A stretch of 64,000 nucleotides of DNA from Paramesorhizobium salinisoli (GTDB lineage: Bacteria; Pseudomonadota; Alphaproteobacteria; Rhizobiales; Rhizobiaceae). Location of the stretch: the NCBI RefSeq assembly GCF_003335045.1, contig NZ_QOZG01000001.1, positions 62,001 through 126,000 of the forward strand, in the 5' to 3' direction. The notes under the pieces were generated by a model. It searched no databases. It was not told where the DNA came from and saw only the letters and a list, made by a program, of their open reading frames with translations. This document shows positions 46,249 through 54,715 of the stretch, one piece after another (within the stretch, counting starts at the first letter, position 1; the number at the start of each line of letters is the position of its first letter). The translations under genes were made by a program, and so were the position numbers.

Positions 46249-47229
46249 TTATTGCGCCTTGGGAAGGTAGGGCTTGAGCGCCTCCCGAGCCTCGATCAGC
46301 CCGACTTCCTCATACACCTTTGCGGTCGCCTCACGGAACGGTGCAAGGTCCACGTCGTTGAAGGCAACCCCCGCCTTCTCCATCATGGAGCGCACCTCGG
46401 CCAGTTTTTCCGCTGTCATCCGCGTGGCTTCATTACCGGCTGCCTTCAACTCCTCGTCTATGATGGTCTTAATGTCTTCCGGCAGTGACTTCCACCATTG
46501 CTCGGACGTCGCCAATCCGGTGAATAGCTGGATATGATTGGTCAGCGCGACATTGGTGGTGACTTCCTGCAGCTTGATGCCGGCCGCACCGGTCAGCTGT
46601 GCCTCGGCGCCGTCGACCGCACCAAGCTGGAGGGCGGAATACACTTCAGACCACGCCATTGGAGCTGGCGTCGCGCCCATGGCGGAGATGGTGGCGATCC
46701 AGCTGGGAGCGTTGATTGTGCGAACGCGAACTCCGTTGAGATCGGCGGGCTTCTCGATCAGCTTCTTCGTGAACATCTGGCGGGTGCCCTGGAACCAATT
46801 GTAGTTCAAAAGGCGCAAGCCTGCATCGGCGGCAAGCTTCTCGACCCATTCCTTATAGACCGACGATCCCGTGATGGCTGCGTATTGTGTGTAGTCGTCA
46901 ACCAGATAAGGCGCGGCGAGAATGCCCAGTTCCTGTTTGAACGGAGCAAGACGTCCGGCGTCGACCAGCACCGCAATTGGGGCGCCGCCGCGGATCTGTT
47001 CGAGCACGTCATTGTCTTCGCCGAGCTGGGAGCTTGGATAGATCGTCACAACGACACGGCCCTTCGAGCGCTCCTCGATGCGCTTTTCGGCCCCCTGCAT
47101 AGCGATGACCAGAGGATCGGTAACCGGCTGCGAAGTCGATAGATTGAACTGGAATTCCTGGGCGACGGCAACGCCGCCCAACAGCGAAAATGCGCCTGCA
47201 AGCGCAGCAATACGTGTAGCATGGATCAT
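46249..47229 (-). CDS. dctP: TRAP transporter substrate-binding protein (DctP)
   Basis: A 326-residue periplasmic protein. The signal peptide is residues 1-about 23, ending VAVAQ before EFQFNLSTSQPVTDPLVIAM. Family motifs: YPSSQLGEDNDVLEQIRGG and the substrate carboxylate-binding Arg region LNGVRVRTINAPSWIATISAMGATPAPMAWSEVYSALQLGAVDGAE. The conserved Arg suggests an acidic sugar or other carboxylate. It lies 14 bases after the AGE-family gene, which may act on the imported compound. Confidence 0.92.
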   Translation of the reverse strand: MIHATRIAALAGAFSLLGGVAVAQEFQFNLSTSQPVTDPLVIAMQGAEKRIEERSKGRVVVTIYPSSQLGEDNDVLEQIRGGAPIAVLVDAGRLAPFKQELGILAAPYLVDDYTQYAAITGSSVYKEWVEKLAADAGLRLLNYNWFQGTRQMFTKKLIEKPADLNGVRVRTINAPSWIATISAMGATPAPMAWSEVYSALQLGAVDGAEAQLTGAAGIKLQEVTTNVALTNHIQLFTGLATSEQWWKSLPEDIKTIIDEELKAAGNEATRMTAEKLAEVRSMMEKAGVAFNDVDLAPFREATAKVYEEVGLIEAREALKPYLPKAQ

Positions 47230-47243
47230 CAGTCGGTTCCTCC

Positions 47244-48443
47244 CTATGGTGATGATGATAGCGAAATGCGTAGTTCAGGCTGTATGGACCAGAGCCCTGC
47301 CCGCGCCCCTTCGGTCACGAACAGCGCGACGTGGTAGATCAACCGGCTGAGCGCGTCGGGCCAGATCACGCCGCCGCGGCCATCCAGTTGATTGACCCAT
47401 CGGACCTGATCGGCAGCAAAGAACCGGCTGAAGATCAGCCTCTCCAATTCTTCGGCTCTTGCGGCGGCATGAACATCGCCCCTCAGATGAAGCGCACAGG
47501 CAAGTTTGCCCGCCTCCGTCAACGGCCAGAGAAGATGGGTATTTTCAATGACGCTGCCATCTGCCTTCAATGCATCGAAAAGCGCGCCGTCGAGCGGATC
47601 TCCCGTCCGGCGTATGCCGTGCCCATCGGCAAACGCGGTCATCCGGTCGGCCAGGGACCGGACGTCTTCATGGCCGCTCAGATCGGCATAACGATGCAGC
47701 AGCCACGCCCATTCATACTGATGTCCCGGCTCACGCCGCTGCCCTTCGGCCCCTTCAAGCGACGAGAGATCGTGACTCACGAATTCTCGAACGGAGCCGG
47801 TCGATCGGTCGATAAAATAGTCTTGCAACAATGAGATGTAGCGTGTCGCGCGCTCGAGCCATACGCTTTCGCCGGTCAATTCATAGGCTTGCAGGACCGC
47901 CTCGAGCATATGCATTTGAGGGTTTTGAGCACGGCGCTCGCCAGCCCGCGCACCGCTTCGAGCCATCTGGTCATCTTCGTATAGAGCGCCCGTCACCGGT
48001 TCCGTCAGCTCTTCTATGAAACGCCACAGCCCTTCAATGCGCCCCTCGGGCACAGCCTTGGGATCGGCCTTTTGCAACGTCACCAGAGCCAGAAGCGCAA
48101 AGGACTGGTCATAGGCGCGCCGCGTCCGACTTGCTGCGTCCTCCCGGAGGCTGCCGTCTGGATCAATGGCATAGCGATAGCCGCCCTCGGGATGGCGAAG
48201 ATGCGCATCCATGAAAGCATGAATTCTTCGAGCGGGGCCGAGAAGGGCTGAATTGCCTGTTTCCAGGCACAAATGTGCCAGGGAAAATACCGTCCGCGCA
48301 TGCACCAGTGTCGTCTTCGGCTCGCCGAAGACCGGCCTCCCCTCGCCATCGAGGCGCTCCACCAATCCACCCGCCTGTTGATCGGTGGCGAAGGCAATCC
48401 AGCGGGGCACGAAATCCATGGCGAACGCGGTAGCGGAGGTCAC
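47244..48443 (-). CDS. AGE-family sugar epimerase/isomerase
   Basis: A 399-residue alpha/alpha-barrel protein of the N-acylglucosamine 2-epimerase family, which includes mannose isomerases and cellobiose epimerases. Motifs: LVHARTVFSLAHLCLETGN, YDQSFALLALVTL, NPQMHMLEAVLQAYELTG and EPGHQYEWAWLLHRYAD; the two His residues in the last two blocks are the usual catalytic pair. The start is GTG at 48443, overlapping the gntR stop. Length and motifs favour a mannose/aldose isomerase over a true GlcNAc epimerase. With the TRAP genes downstream it probably processes an imported sugar or sugar acid. Confidence 0.85.
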   Translation of the reverse strand: MTSATAFAMDFVPRWIAFATDQQAGGLVERLDGEGRPVFGEPKTTLVHARTVFSLAHLCLETGNSALLGPARRIHAFMDAHLRHPEGGYRYAIDPDGSLREDAASRTRRAYDQSFALLALVTLQKADPKAVPEGRIEGLWRFIEELTEPVTGALYEDDQMARSGARAGERRAQNPQMHMLEAVLQAYELTGESVWLERATRYISLLQDYFIDRSTGSVREFVSHDLSSLEGAEGQRREPGHQYEWAWLLHRYADLSGHEDVRSLADRMTAFADGHGIRRTGDPLDGALFDALKADGSVIENTHLLWPLTEAGKLACALHLRGDVHAAARAEELERLIFSRFFAADQVRWVNQLDGRGGVIWPDALSRLIYHVALFVTEGARAGLWSIQPELRISLSSSP

Positions 48444-49162
48444 GTTGCAATCCCTCCGCGTGGCTCGAAGAAATCAGGAAGAGCTGCGGCCATGACAGGC
48501 AGATCATCGAGAATCTGGCGCAAATGCCCCCGCATGGCCGCTTCGGCGGCATCGGGATCGCGTTCGCGGATTGCCGAAACCACGTCGGCATGTTGCGTGA
48601 TAAGCCGGTCACGCGGAAAATGCCGCGCATTGAGGTAGCGCATGCGATCCATCTGCGTCTTCAACGGCTGAAGGATCTCCCAGCCGGGTCCCTGCCCGGC
48701 CGCTTCGGCAAGGCGGCGATGGAATTGCTCGTCGAGCGCCAGAAAGCCCTGGGGCTCCGGTCCTTCCGCCACCAGCCTTTGCTCATCGAGAAGACGTTCC
48801 AGATCATGGATCAGTTCATCGCTCGGCTGCGCCGCGACGAGCCGGACAATGTCTGCTTCCACCGCTTCTCGAACAAATCGCGCCGAGGTGACGGCATCGA
48901 TGCGGATACGGCTGACATAGGTTCCCCGCTGCGGCCTGATTTCCAGCAGCGATTCCTCGGCAAGCTTGATGAACGCCTCGCGTACAGGCTGCCTGCTGAC
49001 ACCGAAGACGTTTGCCAGATCTACCTCGGAAAGCCGCGCGCCGGGCAGCAATTCGCCCCGCAATATCCATTCGCGGATCGCATGCCATAGTTGGGGACCC
49101 ACAGCCTTTTCCAGATAGACATGGGGAGGCACGGGAAACGTGGTCGCAGTACGCACATGCAT
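48440..49162 (-). CDS. GntR family regulator, FadR/FCD subfamily
   Basis: A 240-residue repressor-type regulator. Winged helix at about residues 22-80 (WILRGELLPGARLSEVDLANVFGVSRQPVREAFIKLAEESLLEIRPQRGTYV). C-terminal FCD all-helical domain with the likely metal/ligand residues in ALDEQFHRRLAEAA, LITQHADVVSAI and AMRGHLRQI. First gene of the AGE/TRAP operon, whose next gene overlaps its stop, so the whole unit is probably autoregulated through the inverted repeat upstream and released by the transported substrate or a product of it. Confidence 0.9.
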   Translation of the reverse strand: MHVRTATTFPVPPHVYLEKAVGPQLWHAIREWILRGELLPGARLSEVDLANVFGVSRQPVREAFIKLAEESLLEIRPQRGTYVSRIRIDAVTSARFVREAVEADIVRLVAAQPSDELIHDLERLLDEQRLVAEGPEPQGFLALDEQFHRRLAEAAGQGPGWEILQPLKTQMDRMRYLNARHFPRDRLITQHADVVSAIRERDPDAAEAAMRGHLRQILDDLPVMAAALPDFFEPRGGIAT

Positions 49163-49196
49163 GATTTTTAAATCCTCCCCTCAGCTTCAGAATATG

Positions 49197-49215
49197 GACT
49201 ACTACCATACTAGTC
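49197..49215. promoter_or_regulatory. Putative GntR operator
   Basis: GACTA (49197-49201) and TAGTC (49211-49215) form an inverted repeat with a 9-base spacer, 35 bases upstream of the gntR start. Size and symmetry suit FadR/FCD regulators. Confidence 0.5.
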
Positions 49216-49231
49216 AACCCGACCCAAAGAA

Positions 49232-49255
49232 GGGGCGAGCATGTTTGCTCGCCCC
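49232..49255. terminator. GC-rich hairpin in the gntR/kinase gap
   Basis: GGGGCGAGC (49232-49240) pairs exactly with GCTCGCCCC (49247-49255) around ATGTTT. It lies in the divergent gap between the gntR operon and the HWE kinase, so its role as a terminator is uncertain; it may insulate the two promoters. No gene is seen in 49163-49524. Confidence 0.45.
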
Positions 49256-49359
49256 CTGAGGATGCGGCAGCCGAGCTATTGTTGAACTGATGTGAATGCT
49301 TGCGCTATGATTCGAAGGGCTTCGCAGGCTAAAAAATGTTCGATATTTTCGCGCCAGAT

Positions 49360-49384
49360 GGAACAAAACACTTGTTCGAACGTA
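49360..49384 (+). promoter_or_regulatory. EcfG-like promoter candidate of the HWE kinase
   Basis: GGAAC (49360-49364), 16 bases, then CGTA (49381-49384): three of four -10 bases match the EcfG consensus CGTT. It lies 141 bases before the kinase ATG. An overlapping inverted repeat, GAACAA-N5-TTGTTC (49361-49377), is also present and could be an operator instead. Confidence 0.45.
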
Positions 49385-49524
49385 TTATAGGGCTTTGTTT
49401 TGTCAGCGAACAGTGTGCGAAATCAAGGCAGTTGGGCGCAAAGCTGGCGAAAATTCGACGCTTTGTATTCCAGTCGTACAGATCGCCCTGGCCGGCAACA
49501 ACCAGGGCTGATTAGGAATTATAA

Positions 49525-51723
49525 ATGTCGAATGTCGAAGAATTTCCGATATCGGGGCGAAAACTCAGTGAGACCAGTGAATATGAAGCGCTTGTAGCGG
49601 CGGCGCCCAGCGTCCTCGATGCCATTCCGGGCGCTGTATACCTCTGCGATCACGAAGGCTGGCTCGTTCGCTATAACAAGGAAGCTGCGAACTTTTGGGG
49701 TAGAACGCCGCTGCTTGGAGAAAAACCCGAGCGATTCTGCGGGTCCCATGCTCTTTTTCTGCCGGACGGCACGCCCTTGCCGCATGATATCTGCCCAATG
49801 GCCACGGCTGTTTTGTCCGGCGAAGAGACCCGGAACGCCGAGGTCATCATGGAAAGACCCGATAGTTCGCGCATCGTCGCCCTGGTGAATATCCGCGCCC
49901 TCAGAGACCGTGACGGGCGTATCCAGGGTGCAATAAACTGCTTCCAGGACATTTCTGCGCACAAGGCGATGGAAGACGAGGTGCGTCGCAAGAGCGCCGA
50001 CCTTGAAGATTTTTTTGAAAACAGTGCGATCGCCCTTCATATCGTCGGAGGTGACGGCATTATCCAGCGCGCGAACAAGGCTGAACTCGCTCTTCTCGGT
50101 TATACGGCCGAAGAATATGTCGGACGCCATATTGCCGAATTTCATACAGATGCACCGATCATTGGCGACATCCTTCACAAATTGTCGGGTGGGGAAAAGC
50201 TCGACCGCTATCCTGCCCGGCTTCGCGCCAGCGACGGCTCGATCAAACATGTGCTGATCACCTCCAACAGCCGCTTTGAAGACGGAGAGTTCATCAACAC
50301 ACGCTGCTTCACGACGGATGTAACCGAACTTTTCGAATCCGAAAGCGCGCGTCGCGACAGCGAGGAACGTCTGGCGGCGACCTATGAAGCGGCGACCATT
50401 GGAATTGCTGAAACAGACTCGGCTGGCCGCCTGCTGCGTGTAAACGATGCTCTGTGCCAAATGCTGGGCCGCTCTCGCCAGGAACTCCTCAGCATGACCT
50501 TCCTGGACTACACCCACGAGGACGACCGGGAGGAGGACGAAGCTCTCTATACACAGCAGACCCTCGGAGAACATGACAGCTATGTGCTGCGCAAGCGCGC
50601 GAGGAAGCCCGATGGAACGACAATTTATCTCGATATACGCAGTTCTTCCGTAAGGGACAACGCGGGCGGCTTCCGTTATGGGGTACGCGTAATACAGGAT
50701 GTCACCATCGCGAAGCAGATGGAGGATCAGATACGCTCCAGCGAACAGCATATGCGAGATTTGCTGGAAGCGCTGCCGGCAGCGGTTTATACCACGGATG
50801 CGGCAGGCCGGATCACCTTCTACAATAAAGCAGCCGTAGAAATGTCTGGACGGACGCCACAGCCTGGCGACATGTGGTGCGTGACATGGCGTCTGTTCAA
50901 TCCCGACGGCACCTCTCTGCCGCACGACCAATGCCCGATGGCGGTCGCGCTTAAGGAAAACCGCCCGGTTCGGGGCGCCGAGGCCATCGCGGAACGGCCG
51001 GACGGCACCCGCATTCCCTTCGTTCCCTATCCCACTCCGCTTCACGATGCCGGCGGCAATCTCATCGGCGCGATAAATATGCTCGTCGATATCACCGAGC
51101 AGAAGCAGGCCGAGAGCAGACAAAAGATTCTCATCGACGAGCTCAATCACCGGGTCAAGAACACTCTCGCAACCGTGCAATCGCTGGCGGGACAGACTGC
51201 CAGGCACGCTGCCGGTCTGGAGGACTTCCTGCGTAGCTTTGAATCGAGACTCATGGCGCTGGCGCGGGCCCATGATCTCTTGACCAAGCGGCATTGGGAT
51301 GACGCCCCTCTGGATTCGCTTGCCAGGGCGGTGCTGACACCGCTCGCCGCCAGTGAAGCGGTGAAGCGGATCATGATTGACGGACCATCGGTCGGCCTGA
51401 ATCCGCGGGCAGCGCTGAGCTTGACAATGGCTCTCAACGAGCTCGCAACCAACGCGATAAAATATGGATCGCTTTCATCGGAAAAAGGGTCGCTCGGCGT
51501 TGCCTGGCACCTGCAGGAGGAGGGCAACGATCAAGCTATGCTGATCCTTGAATGGCATGAACGTGGCGGTCCACTGGTTCGCCCCCCTACCCGGCGCGGG
51601 GTCGGTACCCGGCTGATGGAACGTTGCATTGAGCGCGATCTCGGGGGCGAGTTTGACCTCGCCTTTGAACCCGAAGGCGTATCCTGCCGCATATCAATCC
51701 CGGTTGGGCAGGTGAAGGCATGA
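49525..51723 (+). CDS. Four-PAS HWE-family sensor histidine kinase
   Basis: A 732-residue soluble kinase without membrane segments. Four PAS domains at about residues 25-145, 157-270, 285-400 and 410-530; the first and fourth are clearly related (both contain a PDGT-LPHD-CPMA core). The HWE dimerisation domain follows, with His542 in ELNHRVKNTLATVQSLAGQ, then the ATPase domain. The HWE hallmark W-x-E is present as Trp677-His-Glu679, but the N-box reads LNELATN with Asn638 where HWE kinases usually have His. HWE kinases often feed general stress or light/redox signalling. It overlaps the response regulator gene by four bases. Confidence 0.9.
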   Translation: MSNVEEFPISGRKLSETSEYEALVAAAPSVLDAIPGAVYLCDHEGWLVRYNKEAANFWGRTPLLGEKPERFCGSHALFLPDGTPLPHDICPMATAVLSGEETRNAEVIMERPDSSRIVALVNIRALRDRDGRIQGAINCFQDISAHKAMEDEVRRKSADLEDFFENSAIALHIVGGDGIIQRANKAELALLGYTAEEYVGRHIAEFHTDAPIIGDILHKLSGGEKLDRYPARLRASDGSIKHVLITSNSRFEDGEFINTRCFTTDVTELFESESARRDSEERLAATYEAATIGIAETDSAGRLLRVNDALCQMLGRSRQELLSMTFLDYTHEDDREEDEALYTQQTLGEHDSYVLRKRARKPDGTTIYLDIRSSSVRDNAGGFRYGVRVIQDVTIAKQMEDQIRSSEQHMRDLLEALPAAVYTTDAAGRITFYNKAAVEMSGRTPQPGDMWCVTWRLFNPDGTSLPHDQCPMAVALKENRPVRGAEAIAERPDGTRIPFVPYPTPLHDAGGNLIGAINMLVDITEQKQAESRQKILIDELNHRVKNTLATVQSLAGQTARHAAGLEDFLRSFESRLMALARAHDLLTKRHWDDAPLDSLARAVLTPLAASEAVKRIMIDGPSVGLNPRAALSLTMALNELATNAIKYGSLSSEKGSLGVAWHLQEEGNDQAMLILEWHERGGPLVRPPTRRGVGTRLMERCIERDLGGEFDLAFEPEGVSCRISIPVGQVKA

Positions 51724-52112
51724 GCGATCTTTCCGGCCTTAAGGTTCTCATCGTGGAGGACGAGGGTTTGGTCGCCCTCATGATAGAGGATATGCTGCAG
51801 GATCTCGGCTGCCAGATCGTAGCTTCGGTGTCCCAGTTGTCGGATGCGAAGGCAATCGCCGACACGATAGAGGTCGATATGGCGGTGCTGGACATCAACC
51901 TGGCTGGCCAGCCTAGTTTTCCTGTCGCGGAAATTCTCCGGGAACGGCAAATCCCTTTCGTATTCAGCACGGGATATGGTGCGAGTGGCCTGCCCACCGA
52001 ATTTGCCGGTAATCAGGTTCTGGGCAAGCCTTTTTCCGCGGAGGAGCTTGAACAGAAAGTCACGCTCACCTTGGCCTCAGGACGAGTTGGACATCGCGCG
52101 GGCACGATTTAA
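51720..52112 (+). CDS. Single-domain response regulator
   Basis: A 130-residue receiver domain without an output domain. KVLIVEDEGLVALMIEDML provides the acidic pair, MAVLDINLAGQ the phospho-acceptor Asp, and the conserved switch Thr/Ser and Lys lie in FSTGYG and LGKPFSAEELEQ. Its start overlaps the kinase stop (ATGA), so the two form a pair. Stand-alone receivers beside HWE kinases commonly act as phosphate sinks or adjust signalling to PhyR-type regulators; here that is inference. Confidence 0.9.
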   Translation: MSDLSGLKVLIVEDEGLVALMIEDMLQDLGCQIVASVSQLSDAKAIADTIEVDMAVLDINLAGQPSFPVAEILRERQIPFVFSTGYGASGLPTEFAGNQVLGKPFSAEELEQKVTLTLASGRVGHRAGTI

Positions 52113-52542
52113 TAAACGGCAAATGCTCCACCGTCTGAGAATAATGGAGCATTCACACAGCGCTTTGCAGGCATCGACATGCCCAGGCATCGTCGGATCG
52201 AAGGCAAGGCACTGTCCCCACGGCTGAACGGCACTATCTGGGTCTTTGGCATTCCGAGCATTGCCGCGGCTTGGCTTTCCTTTTCTTTCCATCGCCAAAA
52301 CCGGGCGCTTCGACAATGATGATCGAGGGTTGCGTTGCGGGTCGGATTGTGCCGGACGCCTTGCTCAGACCGCCAATATTCGGCGCCTGTATCTTCGCCT
52401 TTTGCAACATCCCATATACATAGCTGTCACTTGAATGACCGCTGAGTAGCGATTCCCGGTGGCTACCTAAGGCTGCTGCGGCGGTTTGACTTTTGTCACA
52501 CCCCGTGAATAATGTCTAAAATTGTCTCGACGAGGAACCAGA
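52113..52542. other. Gap without a recognisable gene
   Basis: 430 bases between the response regulator and the SorC-type gene. Only short open frames occur (at most about 80 codons, for example minus strand 52077-52316), none with a recognisable domain or ribosome site. Apart from the promoter near 52486 I see no feature; a decayed gene remnant is possible. Confidence 0.5.
52486..52514 (+). promoter_or_regulatory. Promoter and operator half-site of the SorC-type gene
   Basis: TTGACT (52486-52491) and ATAATG (52509-52514) are spaced 17 bases apart, about 30 bases before the start codon. TTGACTTTTG here matches the half-site TTGACATTTG of the operator at 57320-57346 at 9 of 10 bases, and TGAC-N4-GTCA overlaps it, suggesting autoregulation. 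Confidence 0.45.
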
Positions 52543-53505
52543 ATGCCAGTTCGGTCTACGGATCAGATCCTGCACAAAGCCGCATGGCTTTATTATACTC
52601 ATGGCTTAAGACAGGATGAAGTGGCCAAACAGCTTGGTATTTCTCGCGCATCCGTCGCCATGTATCTGCGCCGCGCCCGCGAGACCGGTATCGTCAGCAT
52701 ATCTACCTCGACACAGTTGTTCGCCGACGATGTGCTGGCGCGCGAACTGGAGGATACGACCGGCCTGGCTTCCGTATGGATCGTGCCCGAAGACCGGCAT
52801 GCGATGGATTCAGCGGCGGAAATGCCGGTCGTTGCGGCTGCGGTATTCCTCGAACTCATCAAGAAGGGCGACCGTATCGGCGTTGCCTGGGGGCGCACGG
52901 TCTATCATCTTGCTGACGTTCTGCCTTATGCGGATCTGCAGGGCGTCACGGTGATGCAGCTCTGTGGCAATCTCGGCGCACCCTACAATTACCGCCCGGA
53001 CCAATGCACCACCGAGATCGCGCGCCGTCTGAATGCGGAGGGGATCAACATCTATGCTCCCCTGGTGCTAGGTTCCGAGCGGCTGGCTGACGAACTGCGG
53101 GGCGAACCCGTCATCCGCGAACAGCTTGCGGCCATTTCAGATTGTCAGCTCGTCCTCTACTCGGTCGGCGGCTGCGAAAGCGACAGCCATCTGGTGCGCT
53201 GCGGCGCGCTGACCGCTGACGAAATGCATGCGCTGGGCAAAGCGGGCGCCGGCGGCGTCATTGCCGGCCAGATCATCGACAGGAATGGCCGCTGGATGGA
53301 CTGCGCCCACAACCGCCGCTGCATTTCGGCGGATCTCGACACCATTCGCACCATTCCCAAGCGCATGATGGTGGTGGAGGAGGATGCCAAATTCGAACCG
53401 CTGGTCGCCGCCATCAAGGGCGGCTTCGTATCGCATCTGGTGGTGACCACCTCAATGGCCCGGCGCCTGCTCTCCCGCTGGAATGAAGTGACCGACGCGG
53501 CCTAG
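52543..53505 (+). CDS. SorC/DeoR-type sugar-binding transcriptional regulator
   Basis: A 320-residue regulator. N-terminal helix-turn-helix (GLRQDEVAKQLGISRASVAMYLRRARETGIVSI, about residues 20-52), then the SorC sugar-phosphate-binding domain with RIGVAWGRTVYHLADVLPYADLQGVTVMQLCGNLGAPYNYRPDQ and GVIAGQIIDRNG. ATG at 52543 follows GAGGAA at correct spacing. SorC regulators respond to phosphorylated sugars. It converges with the ABC importer operon, and the operator between that operon and mtnK is its likely target, so the effector is probably an MtnK or MtnA product. Confidence 0.88.
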   Translation: MPVRSTDQILHKAAWLYYTHGLRQDEVAKQLGISRASVAMYLRRARETGIVSISTSTQLFADDVLARELEDTTGLASVWIVPEDRHAMDSAAEMPVVAAAVFLELIKKGDRIGVAWGRTVYHLADVLPYADLQGVTVMQLCGNLGAPYNYRPDQCTTEIARRLNAEGINIYAPLVLGSERLADELRGEPVIREQLAAISDCQLVLYSVGGCESDSHLVRCGALTADEMHALGKAGAGGVIAGQIIDRNGRWMDCAHNRRCISADLDTIRTIPKRMMVVEEDAKFEPLVAAIKGGFVSHLVVTTSMARRLLSRWNEVTDAA

Positions 53506-53570
53506 ACATGCCAATGTGACAACAGTAGGCGCCGGGAATATAGCAGCGACATTGCGGTCATCAGCATAAG

Positions 53571-53590
53571 GGGCGGCCCTCAGGCCGCCC
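53571..53590. terminator. Hairpin between the regulator and the importer operon
   Basis: GGGCGGCC (53571-53578) pairs exactly with GGCCGCCC (53583-53590) around CTCA, between two convergent stop codons. It is followed by AATTTG on the plus strand. Probably bidirectional. Confidence 0.6.
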
Positions 53591-53607
53591 AATTTGCCGG
53601 GATGCAC

Positions 53608-54660
53608 TCACTTGGCGTTCGGGTTCGGCATCCATGCAGGCATGGCGACGTCTGCATGGGCGAACTGCGGCAGCTTGGCGCCCAGTTCTTCCATGTTCTT
53701 GATGTCGCTGTCCATCAGGTCTTTCTGGGTGATCAGGGTCGGGGGAACGATGACATTGTGGCCCGGATCTTCGCCCGCCAGCAGCATGGCAAGCGTGCGG
53801 ACAGATACCTGGCCGACAACGGTCGGGTTGGTTGCGGCGGTTGCAACCCAGGCACTATCGGGCTCGCGCATGGCGGCGATGTCGGACGTCGATATGTCAG
53901 CGGAATAGATCTTGACGCTGCTCGACATGCCGGCTTCGTCCACGGCGATCTTCACACCCTTCGCGAACTCGTCGTAGGGCGCGAACATGACTGTGATGTC
54001 AGGGTTGGCCGAGATGACCGAACGGGCCTGGTTGGCGACAGAGTTTGCGATCGGGTTATCCATCGTGCCGAACTGGGCGACTTCGTTGATGCCCGGATAC
54101 TTCTTCTTGAATTCCTTCCACGTCTCATCGCGGCGGTCGAGCGGCGCGATACCGGCAACGTAGACATATCCGGCCTTGAAGCTCTCGCCATTGTCCTTGA
54201 TCGCCTGCTCCAGAGCCAGGCGGGCCAGATCACGATCTGACTGCTCGACCTGCGGAATCTGGTCATTCTCGACGTCGACGTCGAAGGCGACGACCTTGAT
54301 GCCCGCGTCGACAGCACGCTGGGCGGCTTCCTTCATGGATTCCTTCAAACCGTGCTGGATGATAATGCCCTGCACACCGAGCGCGATCGCCTGGTCGACC
54401 ATGTCGGCCTGCAGTGCTGCGTCCTGGCGGCTATCAAGTACGCGCAGGTCGACACCAAGGGCCTTCGCCTGGGCTTCGACGCCTGAGAGATAGGACTGGA
54501 AGAAATCGCCGGTCGAGAGATAACGAACCAGGGCGATCTTCACGTCGCCGGGTTTGTCGAACGGGGCCGGCATGTCGGCGGCGAAGGAAACGCCTCCGAA
54601 TGTCGAGGCGCCAATGAGGCCGAGGGTCAGTTTTCCGAGAATTCTACGCGTAATCGCCAT
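53608..54660 (-). CDS. Sugar ABC transporter substrate-binding protein
   Basis: A 350-residue periplasmic binding protein of the RbsB-like group. The signal peptide is residues 1-about 28, ending VSFAAD. The first lobe has KIALVRYLSTGDFFQSYLSGVEAQAKALGVDLRVLDSRQD, and the second has VMFAPYDEFAKGVKIAVDEAG. The pentose-type family fits import of ribose-like sugars; from the neighbouring mtnK and mtnA genes, 5-methylthioribose or 5-deoxyribose is the favoured ligand. Last gene of the importer operon, 55 bases after the permease. Confidence 0.88.
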   Translation of the reverse strand: MAITRRILGKLTLGLIGASTFGGVSFAADMPAPFDKPGDVKIALVRYLSTGDFFQSYLSGVEAQAKALGVDLRVLDSRQDAALQADMVDQAIALGVQGIIIQHGLKESMKEAAQRAVDAGIKVVAFDVDVENDQIPQVEQSDRDLARLALEQAIKDNGESFKAGYVYVAGIAPLDRRDETWKEFKKKYPGINEVAQFGTMDNPIANSVANQARSVISANPDITVMFAPYDEFAKGVKIAVDEAGMSSSVKIYSADISTSDIAAMREPDSAWVATAATNPTVVGQVSVRTLAMLLAGEDPGHNVIVPPTLITQKDLMDSDIKNMEELGAKLPQFAHADVAMPAWMPNPNAK

Positions 54661-54715
54661 TGGGGTTCCTCCATCATGTTGTTGTTTTAATTAGTTTCCT
54701 GCTTGGCCGAAGGTT

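Noticed and set aside
49361-49377. GAACAA-N5-TTGTTC as a definite operator
   Set aside because: It overlaps the EcfG-like element, is short and AT-rich, and no candidate regulator could be tied to it; kept only as an alternative in the promoter entry.
49519-51294. 591-codon open frame on the minus strand opposite the HWE kinase
   Set aside because: It is an antisense shadow of a well-supported kinase, has no recognisable domain, and arises from GC-rich codon use.
52077-52316. 80-codon minus-strand open frame in the gap before the SorC-type gene
   Set aside because: It overlaps the response regulator end, has no ribosome site or recognisable domain, and its composition is unlike neighbouring genes.
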